Shown here: positions 52,021-60,188 of the stretch, piece by piece
How the letters are laid out: each line of letters begins with the position of its first letter
Position numbering within the stretch: position 1 is the first letter of the stretch
Notes under the pieces: model-generated
Databases searched by the model: none
What the model saw: only the letters and a program-made list of their open reading frames with translations
Told to the model about the DNA's origin: nothing
Origin: an uncultured Selenomonadales bacterium
GTDB taxonomy: Bacteria > Bacillota > Negativicutes > Selenomonadales > Selenomonadaceae
Direction of reading: 5' to 3'
DNA length: 64,000 bases
NCBI GenBank assembly: GCA_947165295.1
Contig: CAMUZU010000001.1
Coordinates: 1-64,000, forward strand
Program-made: the position numbers and the translations under genes

Positions 52021-52560
52021 TTAAAATCTAAGTGAAGTTTTCAGCTTTGTCAAGTCAATGTCGGTTGAAAGTTCGGGATGTTTGCGCAGAAAATTTTGTT
52101 CGGCTTCGGGCGCGACGACGAAACTTTTCAGCCGCCCGACACGCACGAAACATTTGCGGGCGAATTTCGGATTCGAGTTCGGGTCATTGATTGTCAAACG
52201 TGCGCTTGAAACTGCGGGTTGCTTGCCGCGATTGGCGATAAAGTTCAGGTGCAGTTCAACTTGCGGCTCGTCTTCGCCCGTCGAGTAGTAGACGCCCAGA
52301 TTGTTTTCGGCGTAAGGATTGAGCGCGGTGAACAAAATATCCATGAGCACGGACAAATCGCGTTTCTTCGGGTTGAATTCGATTTCGACGGCGGAAATTT
52401 CGTCGACTTCGCACGGTTCGGGTTCGACGTAACTGCGGACATTTCGCGCAGAAATTTTCCCGACCAAAACGTTGACGACGCCGGGCACGTCGCGGAAAAT
52501 TTCCTGCAGTTCGTGGACGTTGCCGCCGCTGAAGTAAATTTTTTTCGTGTACAAGTTCAA
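52021..52560 (-). CDS. MsrA-like protein lacking the catalytic cysteine
   Basis: 179 residues. The N-terminus IYFSGGNVHELQEIFRDVPG and the following GVVNVLVGKISA line up with the methionine sulfoxide reductase A core. There the motif is GGCFWG followed by F..+PGV...VGY. At the Cys position this protein has Asn, so the usual reductase chemistry is not possible. The later part (CFVRVGRLKSFVVAPEAEQNFLRKHP) also fits the MsrA fold. It may be a binding or regulatory relative. Located between cydC-like and LCP genes, in the same direction. Confidence 0.7.
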   Translation of the reverse strand: MNLYTKKIYFSGGNVHELQEIFRDVPGVVNVLVGKISARNVRSYVEPEPCEVDEISAVEIEFNPKKRDLSVLMDILFTALNPYAENNLGVYYSTGEDEPQVELHLNFIANRGKQPAVSSARLTINDPNSNPKFARKCFVRVGRLKSFVVAPEAEQNFLRKHPELSTDIDLTKLKTSLRF

Positions 52561-52566
52561 ACCTCC

Positions 52567-54030
52567 TTAAGGAACGAGTTCAAAGCGTCCGAGTTCCGAA
52601 AAATAATTCGAGTCGTGCGTGATGACAATCAGCGTGCGATTTTTTTTGCGGCAGTCGTCGACAAGCGCGGCAACCAAACTTTCTGCGCGGCTTTTGTCGA
52701 GTCCCGCCGTCGGTTCGTCGAGAATCAAAACGTCAGGCTCCGTCGCGACAGCCAACGCAATTTGCAAGCGATTTCGTTCGCCGCCCGAAAGTTTCGCGCC
52801 GTCGAAGCCGACTTCCGAATCAACGTCGAAGCCGTCAAGCCCGCAAAGTTTCAGCGCGTCGGAAATTTTTTCGTCGGACACGTCGCCGCAATAAATCTTG
52901 AAGTTCGCCCGAATCGACGCGGAAAAAATGTAATTCGCGAACGTCGACGCGGAAACTTGCCCGTTCGTCGCGACGCTGCCCGAATCCGCCGCAAAAAGTT
53001 TCGTCAGCAGGTACAGCAAAGTCGTCTTGCCCGCGCCCGACTCGCCGACAATCGCAAGCATTTCGCCGCGTTTGACCGTCAAGTTCACGTCGCGCAGAAT
53101 TTTTTCGGACGCGTAGCCGAAGTTGACGTTTCGCATTTCGACGGCATGACTTGTCGACGAAACCTGCGCGGGAGAAATTTTTTCGTCGGGCAAGTTGACG
53201 GCGCGAATTTTTTTCCACGTGCGAATCGACGACGGAATTTGCGCGAACAGTTCCAGCGTCGCCAAGAAAATCAACGCCCAGACCGTCAACGCGATTTTAT
53301 CAACTGCCGCGCCGAGTTTCAACAGCATAAAAAAAAATCCCGCCGCGACGAAAAGTTTTATCGCCGTGTCGAAATTTATTTGCCGTGTCGTCAATCGCAA
53401 ACTTTGCGCGCCGAAAGATCTTGCCGCATCGTCGAGTGATTGAATTGCAGGTGCCGTGCCGAAAATTTTCAGTTCGTCGCGCCCGTCGGTGAAGTCCAAA
53501 AGTTTTTCGCGGTAAAGCGAATCGTCGGCGGTTTTCGCGTCGAGCAACGTCGAAAGTATCACCGTCAACAAAAAAATCGCGGGCAACGTCAACGCGAAAA
53601 TTTTCAGCGGCGCGAATAAAAATCCCGTCAACAACAGCGTCACGAGTGCGGCGGTCACGAACGGCAAAATCACTCGCGGCAGGAAATCTTTCAGCAAGTC
53701 CGCCGAAATTGTCAGCGCGTGCAAAAGTTCGCCTTCGTGCGTGCGCCCAGATTTGAGCGGAAATATTTTTGCCGTGCGACGGAAGATGTCTTCGCGCAGG
53801 TCGTCGAGTAACGCGAAAATTATTTTGTGCGAAAAAAATCTGTCCGCGTAACGAAGTGCGGCGCGTGAAATTCCTGCCGTGCGAACGAGCGTTATGCCGA
53901 CCGACAGCGCGCTCAACGGCGGGTGCAGTGCTGCCGAGGCGATTAACCACGCGGCGGACGCCATCAACAAAATTTCCGACAAAGCCGCCGAAATGTTCGC
54001 GACGACGGCGGGCAAGAACTTCAACTTCAC
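52567..54030 (-). CDS. CydC-like ABC exporter
   Basis: 487 residues. The membrane domain (residues about 1-270, six helices) resembles type I exporters; the ATPase has IVGESGAGKTTLL (Walker A), KLSGGERNRLQIALAVA and DVLILDEPTAGLD. Overall it is closest to CydC, half of the CydDC cysteine/glutathione exporter; the CydD partner is absent. The start at GTG 54030 fits the promoter at 54051-54078; upstream in-frame codons would precede transcription. It could equally export the double-glycine peptide whose gene lies just upstream, but it has no C39 peptidase domain. Confidence 0.75.
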   Translation of the reverse strand: MKLKFLPAVVANISAALSEILLMASAAWLIASAALHPPLSALSVGITLVRTAGISRAALRYADRFFSHKIIFALLDDLREDIFRRTAKIFPLKSGRTHEGELLHALTISADLLKDFLPRVILPFVTAALVTLLLTGFLFAPLKIFALTLPAIFLLTVILSTLLDAKTADDSLYREKLLDFTDGRDELKIFGTAPAIQSLDDAARSFGAQSLRLTTRQINFDTAIKLFVAAGFFFMLLKLGAAVDKIALTVWALIFLATLELFAQIPSSIRTWKKIRAVNLPDEKISPAQVSSTSHAVEMRNVNFGYASEKILRDVNLTVKRGEMLAIVGESGAGKTTLLYLLTKLFAADSGSVATNGQVSASTFANYIFSASIRANFKIYCGDVSDEKISDALKLCGLDGFDVDSEVGFDGAKLSGGERNRLQIALAVATEPDVLILDEPTAGLDKSRAESLVAALVDDCRKKNRTLIVITHDSNYFSELGRFELVP

Positions 54031-54050
54031 GAGCGTCACCTTCCGCGAAC

Positions 54051-54078
54051 ATTGTAACCGAAAACTTCGCGCCGTCAA
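54051..54078 (-). promoter_or_regulatory. Promoter of the CydC-like gene
   Basis: On the minus strand TTGACG (54073-54078), 16 bp spacer, TACAAT (54051-54056). The predicted transcript starts about 14 nt before the GTG start and includes AAGGTGA. Confidence 0.65.
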
Positions 54079-54081
54079 ACG

Positions 54082-54110
54082 AAAAAACCCTCCGACGTGT
54101 TGTCGAAGGG
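54082..54110 (-). terminator. Terminator of the double-glycine peptide gene
   Basis: 9-bp stem CCCTTCGAC/GTCGGAGGG (54088-54110) followed by TTTTTT on the minus strand. Confidence 0.8.
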
Positions 54111-54130
54111 CTAATTCGCAGTTACAAGTT

Positions 54131-54478
54131 TCAAATGGCGTACATGCTAATTCGGTTGATAACTTGGGAGTGAGTCATGCTCCGGCCGCCGTTGCGCAAA
54201 TCTTTGTACGTGTTCGCTTTGGAGCCGAGTCCCGTGCCCAGGAAACCGAGGCTGATGTCAGCTTTGATACCCATTTCGACCTTCAGGATGTCTTCGACAA
54301 GAACCTTGTCGACCTGGTTGCTAATCGGAACGTGTGAGCCGGTTTCCAAAATACTTTTGAGTATCGGATTGTTCGCCATTGCGCTACAAATTTCTTCGTA
54401 CTCTCTCACGGTGCCGCCCGCGACTTGGTCGAGCTGTTCGTCGTTGAGGATTTCGTTGGTGAGAATTTCGTTCGTCAT
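54131..54478 (-). CDS. Peptide with double-glycine leader (bacteriocin/RiPP-like precursor)
   Basis: 115 residues from an ATG at 54478 after AAAGGAG. The N-terminus is a classic leader for export by peptidase-containing ABC transporters: ILNDEQLDQVAGG, with cleavage predicted after GG (about residue 22). The remaining ~93 residues include GFLGTGLGSKANTY and few cysteines (one), so it is not an obvious lantibiotic core; it may be a larger class II-like peptide or a Nif11-type leader product. It has its own terminator, and an ABC exporter follows. Confidence 0.65.
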   Translation of the reverse strand: MTNEILTNEILNDEQLDQVAGGTVREYEEICSAMANNPILKSILETGSHVPISNQVDKVLVEDILKVEMGIKADISLGFLGTGLGSKANTYKDLRNGGRSMTHSQVINRISMYAI

Positions 54479-54570
54479 GTTAATCAATCTCCTTTGCATG
54501 TGGTTGAATTTGTTTTCTGCAGCTTATACGTCGGAAGATCGATTGTGTTACATGCCGTGACAAAAAAATT

Positions 54571-55422
54571 TTACGGTTCGTCGAGCGTCACGCGTCCCAA
54601 CTTGCCTGCGCGGAATTCGTTGAGCACGAGCCGCAAAACTTTTTCGACGTCGATGTCGCCGCCTTTGACGAGACAACCGCGTTTGCGCCCGATTAAGTTC
54701 AGCAGTTCGTGCGCGTCCGTCGGAAGTTCGTCAAGCTTGTAACGTTCGCGAAGTCCCGTCGGATTTTTTTCGGCAAGCGTCGCCAAAAGTTTCGTGACGG
54801 TCGGTTCAAGGTCGTGAATTTCGTCGCTGATTGCGTAAGTCCACGAAAGTTTCAGCGCAACGTCCGCGTCGTCGAATTTCGGCCAAAGAATCCCCGGCAT
54901 GTCGAGCAAGTCGAGTCCGTCCGAAATTTTAATCCACTGCTTTGCACGTGTGACGCCGGGGCGGTTTTCGATTTTGACGTGATTCGTGCCCGCGAGCCGA
55001 TTAATCAGCGACGATTTGCCGACGTTGGGAATGCCGACAATCATCACGCGAGCTGAACGCGGCTTGGCACCTGCGCGGGCGAATTTGTTTGTCTTCGGCG
55101 CGGCGATAGATTTTGCGAGCGCGATTAAATTTTTGATGCCCGTGCCTTTGACTGCGTCGACGGCAACGGCGGAAATGTTTTCGTCGCGGAAACGTTTAAG
55201 CCACGCGTCAACGGATTTTTTGTCGGCAAGGTCGGCTTTACCCAAAACGATTAAACGCGCCTTGTCGCCCAAAATTTCACGCAGGAGCGGATTTTGACTG
55301 CTTGCGGGAATTCGTGCGTCCAACAGCTCAATCACCAGGTCGACGAGCCGCAAGTTTTCCTCGATTAGCCGCTGAGCTTTTTTCATGTGGCCGGGGAACC
55401 ACTGCAAATTTGTTTCGTTCAT
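54571..55422 (-). CDS. rbgA: Ribosome biogenesis GTPase RbgA (YlqF)
   Basis: This GTPase matures the 50S ribosomal subunit. It shows circular permutation: the G4 motif (LGKADLAD) comes before G1 (GIPNVGKSS) and G3 (DMPG). The N-terminal NLQWFPGHMKKAQR is diagnostic, and the C-terminal RNA-binding tail ends the 283-residue protein. The ATG at 55422 lies 4 bp from the stop of the coiled-coil gene upstream on the same strand. Confidence 0.93.
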   Translation of the reverse strand: MNETNLQWFPGHMKKAQRLIEENLRLVDLVIELLDARIPASSQNPLLREILGDKARLIVLGKADLADKKSVDAWLKRFRDENISAVAVDAVKGTGIKNLIALAKSIAAPKTNKFARAGAKPRSARVMIVGIPNVGKSSLINRLAGTNHVKIENRPGVTRAKQWIKISDGLDLLDMPGILWPKFDDADVALKLSWTYAISDEIHDLEPTVTKLLATLAEKNPTGLRERYKLDELPTDAHELLNLIGRKRGCLVKGGDIDVEKVLRLVLNEFRAGKLGRVTLDEP

Positions 55423-55426
55423 GGCG

Positions 55427-55768
55427 TTATTTGAGTGCCGACACAATCGCCCAAACAATCGCGCCGACGCCAAGAATTGTCGTAACCGACATCATCTGCA
55501 ACTGCGAGCTGAATTTGTCGAACTTGTCATCAATTTTTTTGTCCATCGCGTCGAACTTCGCGTAAAATCGCTGATTCATTTCCTTCATGTCGGCATCGTG
55601 TTTGGCTTGCGCGGCGTCTTGGCGTTCCCATAAACGACGCATATCTTCGCGCTGTTGCTGTACTTCGGCAATCACCATGTCAACTTTGGTCATCACATTA
55701 TCGATTCGTGCGTTTTGCGCGTCGATTTGCCGTTGAAGGTTTTCGTTAATTCTTTCTTGATCGGTCAT
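55427..55768 (-). CDS. Coiled-coil protein with C-terminal membrane anchor
   Basis: 113 residues. A long coiled coil (ERINENLQRQIDAQNARIDN, DAMDKKIDDKFDKFSSQ) ends in one membrane helix (TTILGVGAIVWAIVSALK). ATG at 55768 after GAAGGAGGCGATTGTC, an unusually strong signal. The family is unclear; similar layouts occur in Bdr/holin-adjacent and DUF1640-like proteins. It is directly upstream of rbgA. Confidence 0.75.
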   Translation of the reverse strand: MTDQERINENLQRQIDAQNARIDNVMTKVDMVIAEVQQQREDMRRLWERQDAAQAKHDADMKEMNQRFYAKFDAMDKKIDDKFDKFSSQLQMMSVTTILGVGAIVWAIVSALK

Positions 55769-55820
55769 GACAATCGCCTCCTTCGACGACATTTTAGCAC
55801 GTTTGGCGCGAAATTACACG

Positions 55821-56238
55821 ATGATTTTGTCTTTGAAGGCGGCCGCTTTAAAAGCGGCGGAACTCTTGGTGTAACCCGCGACCGTCCGACAGCCGCAACG
55901 TGTCACCTTCCGCGAAAAATTTTACAACAGCCGCGATGTTTACCGGCCGTCATGGATGACGGCCGCAACCGCCTGTCGCATGACGCAGGATGCGTCATAG
56001 CAGGCGCAGTTTTCTTTGGTTACTTTCTTTTGCTGCCAAAAGAAAGTAACATTTCACGTCGTGATTTTGTCTTTGAAGGCGTCGAATTTCTTATCGCCGA
56101 TACCGCGGCCGCTTTAAAAGCGGCGGAACTCTTGGTGTTACCCGCGACCGCCCGACAAACGCGACATGTCATGCCGAACAAAGCTTTAAGTGGTGATTTT
56201 GTCTTTGAAGGCGTCGAACTTTTTATCGCCGATACCGC
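55821..56238. repeat. Nested repeat cluster at the comEA end (B5, A6, B6) with triplicated comEA 3' sequence
   Basis: The comEA 3' end (56193-56238) is repeated at 56061-56106 (44 of 46 bp) and partly at 55821-55841 (TGATTTTGTCTTTGAAGGCG). Repeat B copies lie after the two extra copies (55840-55907 and 56107-56173; palindrome GCCGCTTTAAAAGCGGC, GGAACTCTTGGTGT). Repeat A6 occupies 55944-56050. The stretch contains no gene. It reads as successive insertions at one site, each duplicating the comEA end. Confidence 0.85.
55944..56050 (+). repeat. Repeat A, copy A6
   Basis: GGCCGTCATGGATGACGGCC, ATGACGCAGGATGCGTCAT and GTTACTTTCTTTTGCTGCC.. ..AAAGAAAGTAAC, in order. It lies within the comEA-end cluster. 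Confidence 0.88.
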
Positions 56239-56734
56239 GCACGTTCTTGATTTCGTCGATTGACTTAAACGCGCCGTTTTGTTCGCGGTACTCGATAATT
56301 CGTTGCGCAAGTGCGGGGCCAATGCCCTTGAGCGAAATTAACCGTTCGGCGTCGGCGGTGTTGATGTTGACTTTGTCGCCCGAATCAACGGCGGCGGAAA
56401 CTTCTTGCGTCGGGCGCAGGAAAATTTCTTTCGTCGGAATGTGCACGTGTTGCCCGTCGCTGATTGGCGCGGCAAGATTAACGGCCTCCGTGTCCGCCAA
56501 GTCCGTCAAGCCGCCCGCCAAGTTCACCGCGTCGACAATGCGCAGATTGCCGCTGTCTTCCAGTTCGACGACGGAAATATTTTTGACTTGCCCCGACACG
56601 TAAACTTGAATCTTTTTGACGGGCGGCTTCGGTTGTTCAATCGGCGTGTCGTCGTCGCGTGGACTGATATAAATCAGCGCGGCGAACAGCGTCACCATGA
56701 ACAGCCCGACACTGACGAGAAACTTGCGGTTCAT
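56186..56734 (-). CDS. comEA: ComEA-like DNA-binding competence protein
   Basis: 182 residues: an N-terminal membrane anchor (FLVSVGLFMVTLFAALIYI), a SLBB domain (QVYVSGQVKNISVVEL), and a C-terminal helix-hairpin-helix pair (INTADAERLISLKGIGPALA, IKNVRGIGDKKFDAF) that binds DNA during uptake. Start at 56734. The final codons are duplicated in the repeat cluster immediately downstream, but the gene itself is intact. No comEC is adjacent. Confidence 0.92.
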   Translation of the reverse strand: MNRKFLVSVGLFMVTLFAALIYISPRDDDTPIEQPKPPVKKIQVYVSGQVKNISVVELEDSGNLRIVDAVNLAGGLTDLADTEAVNLAAPISDGQHVHIPTKEIFLRPTQEVSAAVDSGDKVNINTADAERLISLKGIGPALAQRIIEYREQNGAFKSIDEIKNVRGIGDKKFDAFKDKITT

Positions 56735-56737
56735 GAT

Positions 56738-58309
56738 TCACACGTCGTAAGCGACGGGCGTCACGTCGAAAATCGGATCGAGCGATTTCATTTCGTCGAG
56801 GACGTTTTGCGGCATTGGATTGTCGACGGTCAAAACCATCAGGCTTGTGCCTTCAATCGCGGTTTTGCCGACGTTCATGCCCGAAATATTTATCTTGTGC
56901 TTCGCAAGCAACGTGCCGACAAGTCCGATAACGCCGGGGCGGTTGATGTGCGGGCAAATTAAAATTCGTGCGTGCGGGTCAACGTCGACGCGGAAATTGT
57001 TAATTTCGACGATGCGTCCTTCGTTGCCGAACAAAGTTCCCGTGACGACATTTTTATTTGCGGACACGGTTACGAGGTTTGCAAAGTCAAGCGTCGCCGA
57101 AGATTTGACTTCCGACAGATGAATCCCGCGTTCGGCCGCCAAAATGTTCGCGTTCACCAAATTGACGTTCGTGTCAAGCGCGGCGGTCAACATGCCTTTC
57201 AAGACGGCGGTTGAAATCAGGCTTGAATTCATGTCGGCAATCGTGCCGTTGATTTTGACTTGCACGTTTGAAATCGGTTCGCGGCTCATGCCCGTAATCG
57301 TGCGTCCGAGTCGTTCCGCCAAGTCGAGATAAGGCGCGAGCTTTTCGAGCACGTGCGACGGAATGTGCGGCAGGTTGACGGCGGTGGCGACGGGGCGATT
57401 GTTCAGCGCGTCGATAATTCCGCGTGCCACGTCAACCGAAACGCCGATTTGCGCTTCGACGGTCGAGGCTCCCAAGTGCGGCGTCAAAATGATGTTCGGC
57501 AAATTTCTCAGCGGCGAATCAGCGGCGAGCGGTTCACCGTCGAAAACGTCAATTGCCGCGCCCGCGATAATTTTTTCGGTCAACGCGGTTGCAAGGTCGG
57601 CTTCGTTGATAATCCCGCCGCGTGCGCAGTTAATCAGTCGAACGGTCGGCTTCATTGTCTTCATTTGCGGCAGTGAAATCATGTCGCGAGTTTTGTTCGT
57701 TAACGGCATGTGCACGGTGATAAAGTCCGCCGTCGCGCAGAGTTCGTCGAGGTTGACGAGCTTGACGCCGAGAGATTTTGCGCGTTCTTCGCTGACGAAC
57801 GGGTCATGCGCGATAACTTTCATGTCGAAGGACTGCGCACGTTTGGCGACGCCGGCACCGATTTTGCCGAGACCGATAACGCCCAAAGTTTTGTTGCGAA
57901 GTTCGACGCCGACGAATTTTTTTCTGTCCCAGCCGCCCGCGTGCATGACTTGATTCGCCTGCGGGATGTTGCGGCTAACGGCGAGCATCATTGCGAAAGT
58001 GTGTTCGGTCGCGGCGATTGTGTTGCCGTCGGGCGAATTGATGACGATAATTCCGCGTTCGGTCGCCGCCTGCACGTCGATATTGTCCACGCCGACGCCC
58101 GCACGTCCGATGATTTTCAACTTCGCGGCGCGTTCGAGGACGTCGGAGGTGACTTTTGACGCAGAGCGAACAATCAGCGCGTCGAACTGCGGAATGATTT
58201 CCAAAAGTTCTTCGTGCGAAATTTTGTCGCGAACGTCCACGTCGAAATTTTTCTTGAGCAGGTCAATGCCTTCGTTGGCGATACCGTCGGCTGCCAAAAT
58301 ATGAAACAT
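56738..58309 (-). CDS. serA: D-3-phosphoglycerate dehydrogenase
   Basis: SerA oxidises 3-phosphoglycerate to start serine synthesis. It has 523 residues: a substrate domain, a nucleotide domain with GVIGLGKIGAGVAKRA, the catalytic His in HLGASTVEAQ, Arg in NCARGGI, the ASB domain, and a C-terminal ACT domain (PGVIGLVGTLLAKHKINISG) that binds serine for feedback inhibition. ATG at 58309 after AAAGGAG. It ends 4 bp before comEA. Confidence 0.95.
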   Translation of the reverse strand: MFHILAADGIANEGIDLLKKNFDVDVRDKISHEELLEIIPQFDALIVRSASKVTSDVLERAAKLKIIGRAGVGVDNIDVQAATERGIIVINSPDGNTIAATEHTFAMMLAVSRNIPQANQVMHAGGWDRKKFVGVELRNKTLGVIGLGKIGAGVAKRAQSFDMKVIAHDPFVSEERAKSLGVKLVNLDELCATADFITVHMPLTNKTRDMISLPQMKTMKPTVRLINCARGGIINEADLATALTEKIIAGAAIDVFDGEPLAADSPLRNLPNIILTPHLGASTVEAQIGVSVDVARGIIDALNNRPVATAVNLPHIPSHVLEKLAPYLDLAERLGRTITGMSREPISNVQVKINGTIADMNSSLISTAVLKGMLTAALDTNVNLVNANILAAERGIHLSEVKSSATLDFANLVTVSANKNVVTGTLFGNEGRIVEINNFRVDVDPHARILICPHINRPGVIGLVGTLLAKHKINISGMNVGKTAIEGTSLMVLTVDNPMPQNVLDEMKSLDPIFDVTPVAYDV

Positions 58310-58390
58310 GATTCGTTGTCTCCTTTGACGAAAATTTTTTTGACTGCGTGTTGATTCTGCCCGCGCAAAAGATTTTCCTGCGTGGAGTTC

Positions 58391-58413
58391 TTACTTTTCT
58401 TTTGGCGCAAAAG
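58391..58413. repeat. Fragment of repeat A (third hairpin)
   Basis: TTACTTTTCTTTTGGCGCAA plus AAG matches the inverted third hairpin of A7 (62141-62163) without the rest of the element. It lies in the 257-bp gap between serA and the CYTH gene; nothing else was found in that gap. Confidence 0.55.
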
Positions 58414-58566
58414 TTGTCGGCGGTTGACGTTGACGGTTCGTCGCTGTGATTTGATATTGGCGTTGCTGATTGACGGCCGAAATTACCGTTGCGGTTGCAT
58501 GAAATTTTTATCGCAACTGCAGGGAAAAACGCCGCCTTATCGAAAAGACTGTGCGAGGTGTTGATT

Positions 58567-59034
58567 TTGGCGACAGAGATCGAACGCAAGTTTCTGGTCG
58601 ACGCGAAGAAAGTTTCCGCGCTGAACTTTTCCGACGAAGAATTTATCGCGCAGGGTTACCTGTCGACAAGTCCGACGGTTCGCGTGCGCCTGAAGAACAA
58701 TCGCGGCTTCCTGACGATAAAGTCTTCAACCGTCGGCATTGCGCGCAAAGAGTTCGAGTACGAAATTCCGTCACGCGACGCCGAAGAACTTTTGCAACTG
58801 TGCGGGTCGCATGTGCTGAAAAAAGTTCGTCGCAAAATTTCTTACGGCGGACACGTTTGGGAAGTTGACTTCTTCGGCGGCAAGCTTGACGGTTTGATTT
58901 TGGCGGAAGTTGAGCTTGCGCGTTGCGACGAAGTTGTTGAGCTGCCCGATTGGGTCACGCGTGAAGTTTCGGACGACGTGCGTTACTTCAACTCGAATCT
59001 GTCGTTGACTTCGGAGCTGCCTGACTGGAGATGA
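58567..59034 (+). CDS. CYTH-domain protein (triphosphate tunnel family)
   Basis: 155 residues from a TTG at 58567, after GAGGTG. It starts ATEIERKFLVD, the ExExK signature of CYTH proteins, with positively charged strands (VRVRLKNNRGFLTIKSS, RKEFEYEIP) forming the triphosphate tunnel. Members hydrolyse inorganic triphosphate or act on nucleoside triphosphates. It overlaps no gene; the MgtC gene follows 4 bp later. Confidence 0.85.
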   Translation: MATEIERKFLVDAKKVSALNFSDEEFIAQGYLSTSPTVRVRLKNNRGFLTIKSSTVGIARKEFEYEIPSRDAEELLQLCGSHVLKKVRRKISYGGHVWEVDFFGGKLDGLILAEVELARCDEVVELPDWVTREVSDDVRYFNSNLSLTSELPDWR

Positions 59035-59038
59035 TTTA

Positions 59039-59704
59039 TTGGTTTCGGAGTGGGAATTATTTTTGCGATTGACGTTGGCTTGTGTGTTGGGCGGGATTAT
59101 CGGCTACGAACGTCAAAGCCGCCGAAAATCCGCGGGTTTGCGCACGAACGTTTTGGTTTGTCTCGGCTCGTGTTTGATTATGGTTTTGAGTGAGGCGCTT
59201 TACTTCAACGTCGAAGGACGCACGAACGCCGACCCCGCACGTCTTGCCGCGCAGGTTGTAAGCGGTATCGGTTTCCTCGGCGCGGGCGCAATCATGAAGG
59301 AAGGCTTGACCGTCACGGGCTTGACGACGGCGGCTTGTCTTTGGGTTGTGTCGGGCGTCGGACTTGCCGTCGGTGCGGGTTACTATTCGGGCGCGTTGTT
59401 CACCACGGCTTTAATTTTCGCGACGCTCGGAACTTTGTCGCGGATTGACGAATGGGTCATGCACGAAAAAAATTTGCTCATCACGATTCACACCAAGGAC
59501 AAGCCGGGTCAACTTATGAACATCAGCTCGTGCATTGACGACCTGCAACTTAAAATCCGCGACGTGAAAGTCAAAGCCACCGACGACACGACCGACACGC
59601 TGATTATCGAGATGGAAGTTTACAACAAGCGCGCTTTGAAGAACGTCATTGTCCTTGACGCGGTCAAACGCGTTGACGGAGTTATCAGCGTCGACGTGGG
59701 CTGA
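59039..59704 (+). CDS. MgtC/SapB-family membrane protein
   Basis: 221 residues from a TTG at 59039. The membrane part has the family's motifs: GGIIGYERQSRRKSAGLRTN, VVSGIGFLGAGAIMKEG and VTGLTTAACLWVVSGVGLAVG. A C-terminal ACT-like cytoplasmic domain (ITIHTKDKPGQLMNISSCID) follows. In other species MgtC affects ATP synthase and Mg2+ or acid adaptation; no role is shown here. The CYTH gene is 4 bp upstream. Confidence 0.9.
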   Translation: MVSEWELFLRLTLACVLGGIIGYERQSRRKSAGLRTNVLVCLGSCLIMVLSEALYFNVEGRTNADPARLAAQVVSGIGFLGAGAIMKEGLTVTGLTTAACLWVVSGVGLAVGAGYYSGALFTTALIFATLGTLSRIDEWVMHEKNLLITIHTKDKPGQLMNISSCIDDLQLKIRDVKVKATDDTTDTLIIEMEVYNKRALKNVIVLDAVKRVDGVISVDVG

Positions 59705-59737
59705 CGTCGGCGAAAAAACTTTTTGGGAGGTTTCAAG

Positions 59738-60127
59738 ATGAATTACGACATTATCGACACGATTGTCAACACGGCGACAAACGCCATGCGCAATGCTTAC
59801 GTGGAGCACAATTCCATTGCGGCGGGCGCGTGTCTGCTTGCGTCCGACGGCACGCTTTACAGCGGCTGTTCGATTGACAGCGTCATTCCCGAATTCAAGT
59901 TGCCCGCAGAAGTCGTCGTTATGGCGAAGGCGATTTCCGAAGGCAAGCGCGAATTCGACGCCATTTCAATCGTCGCGGACATTGACGGCATGTACATTCC
60001 CGACGAACGCAGTCATAAGTTTCTGCTTGAGTTCAACGTCGAGAAAATCATTTTGGCGGACATGCAGGGCAACACGAAACTCGTTCCGCTTGAAGAACTT
60101 GTGCCGTACAAGACGCGCCGCCGCTGA
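59738..60127 (+). CDS. Cytidine deaminase-like protein without zinc ligands
   Basis: 129 residues. The layout of the cytidine deaminase fold is clear (VEHNSIAAGACLLASDGTLY, SGCSIDSVIPEF, PAEVVVMAKAISEG). The catalytic HAE/CAE has become PAE, and the PCxxC zinc pair is replaced by PDERSHK. A Zn-dependent deaminase is therefore not expected. It may bind nucleotides or have been recruited for another role. ATG at 59738 after GGGAGG. Confidence 0.75.
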   Translation: MNYDIIDTIVNTATNAMRNAYVEHNSIAAGACLLASDGTLYSGCSIDSVIPEFKLPAEVVVMAKAISEGKREFDAISIVADIDGMYIPDERSHKFLLEFNVEKIILADMQGNTKLVPLEELVPYKTRRR

Positions 60128-60146
60128 AAATTTTTCGGCAACAAAA

Positions 60147-60182
60147 AACTCCTCCACGCTTTCGGGTGTGAAGGAGTTTTTG
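60147..60182. terminator. Bidirectional terminator between the deaminase-like gene and ftsL
   Basis: Stem AACTCCTTCAC-type (AACTCCTCCAC/GTGTGAAGGAGTT) with an A run on the left and T run on the right. Confidence 0.75.
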
Positions 60183-60188
60183 TTTGCG

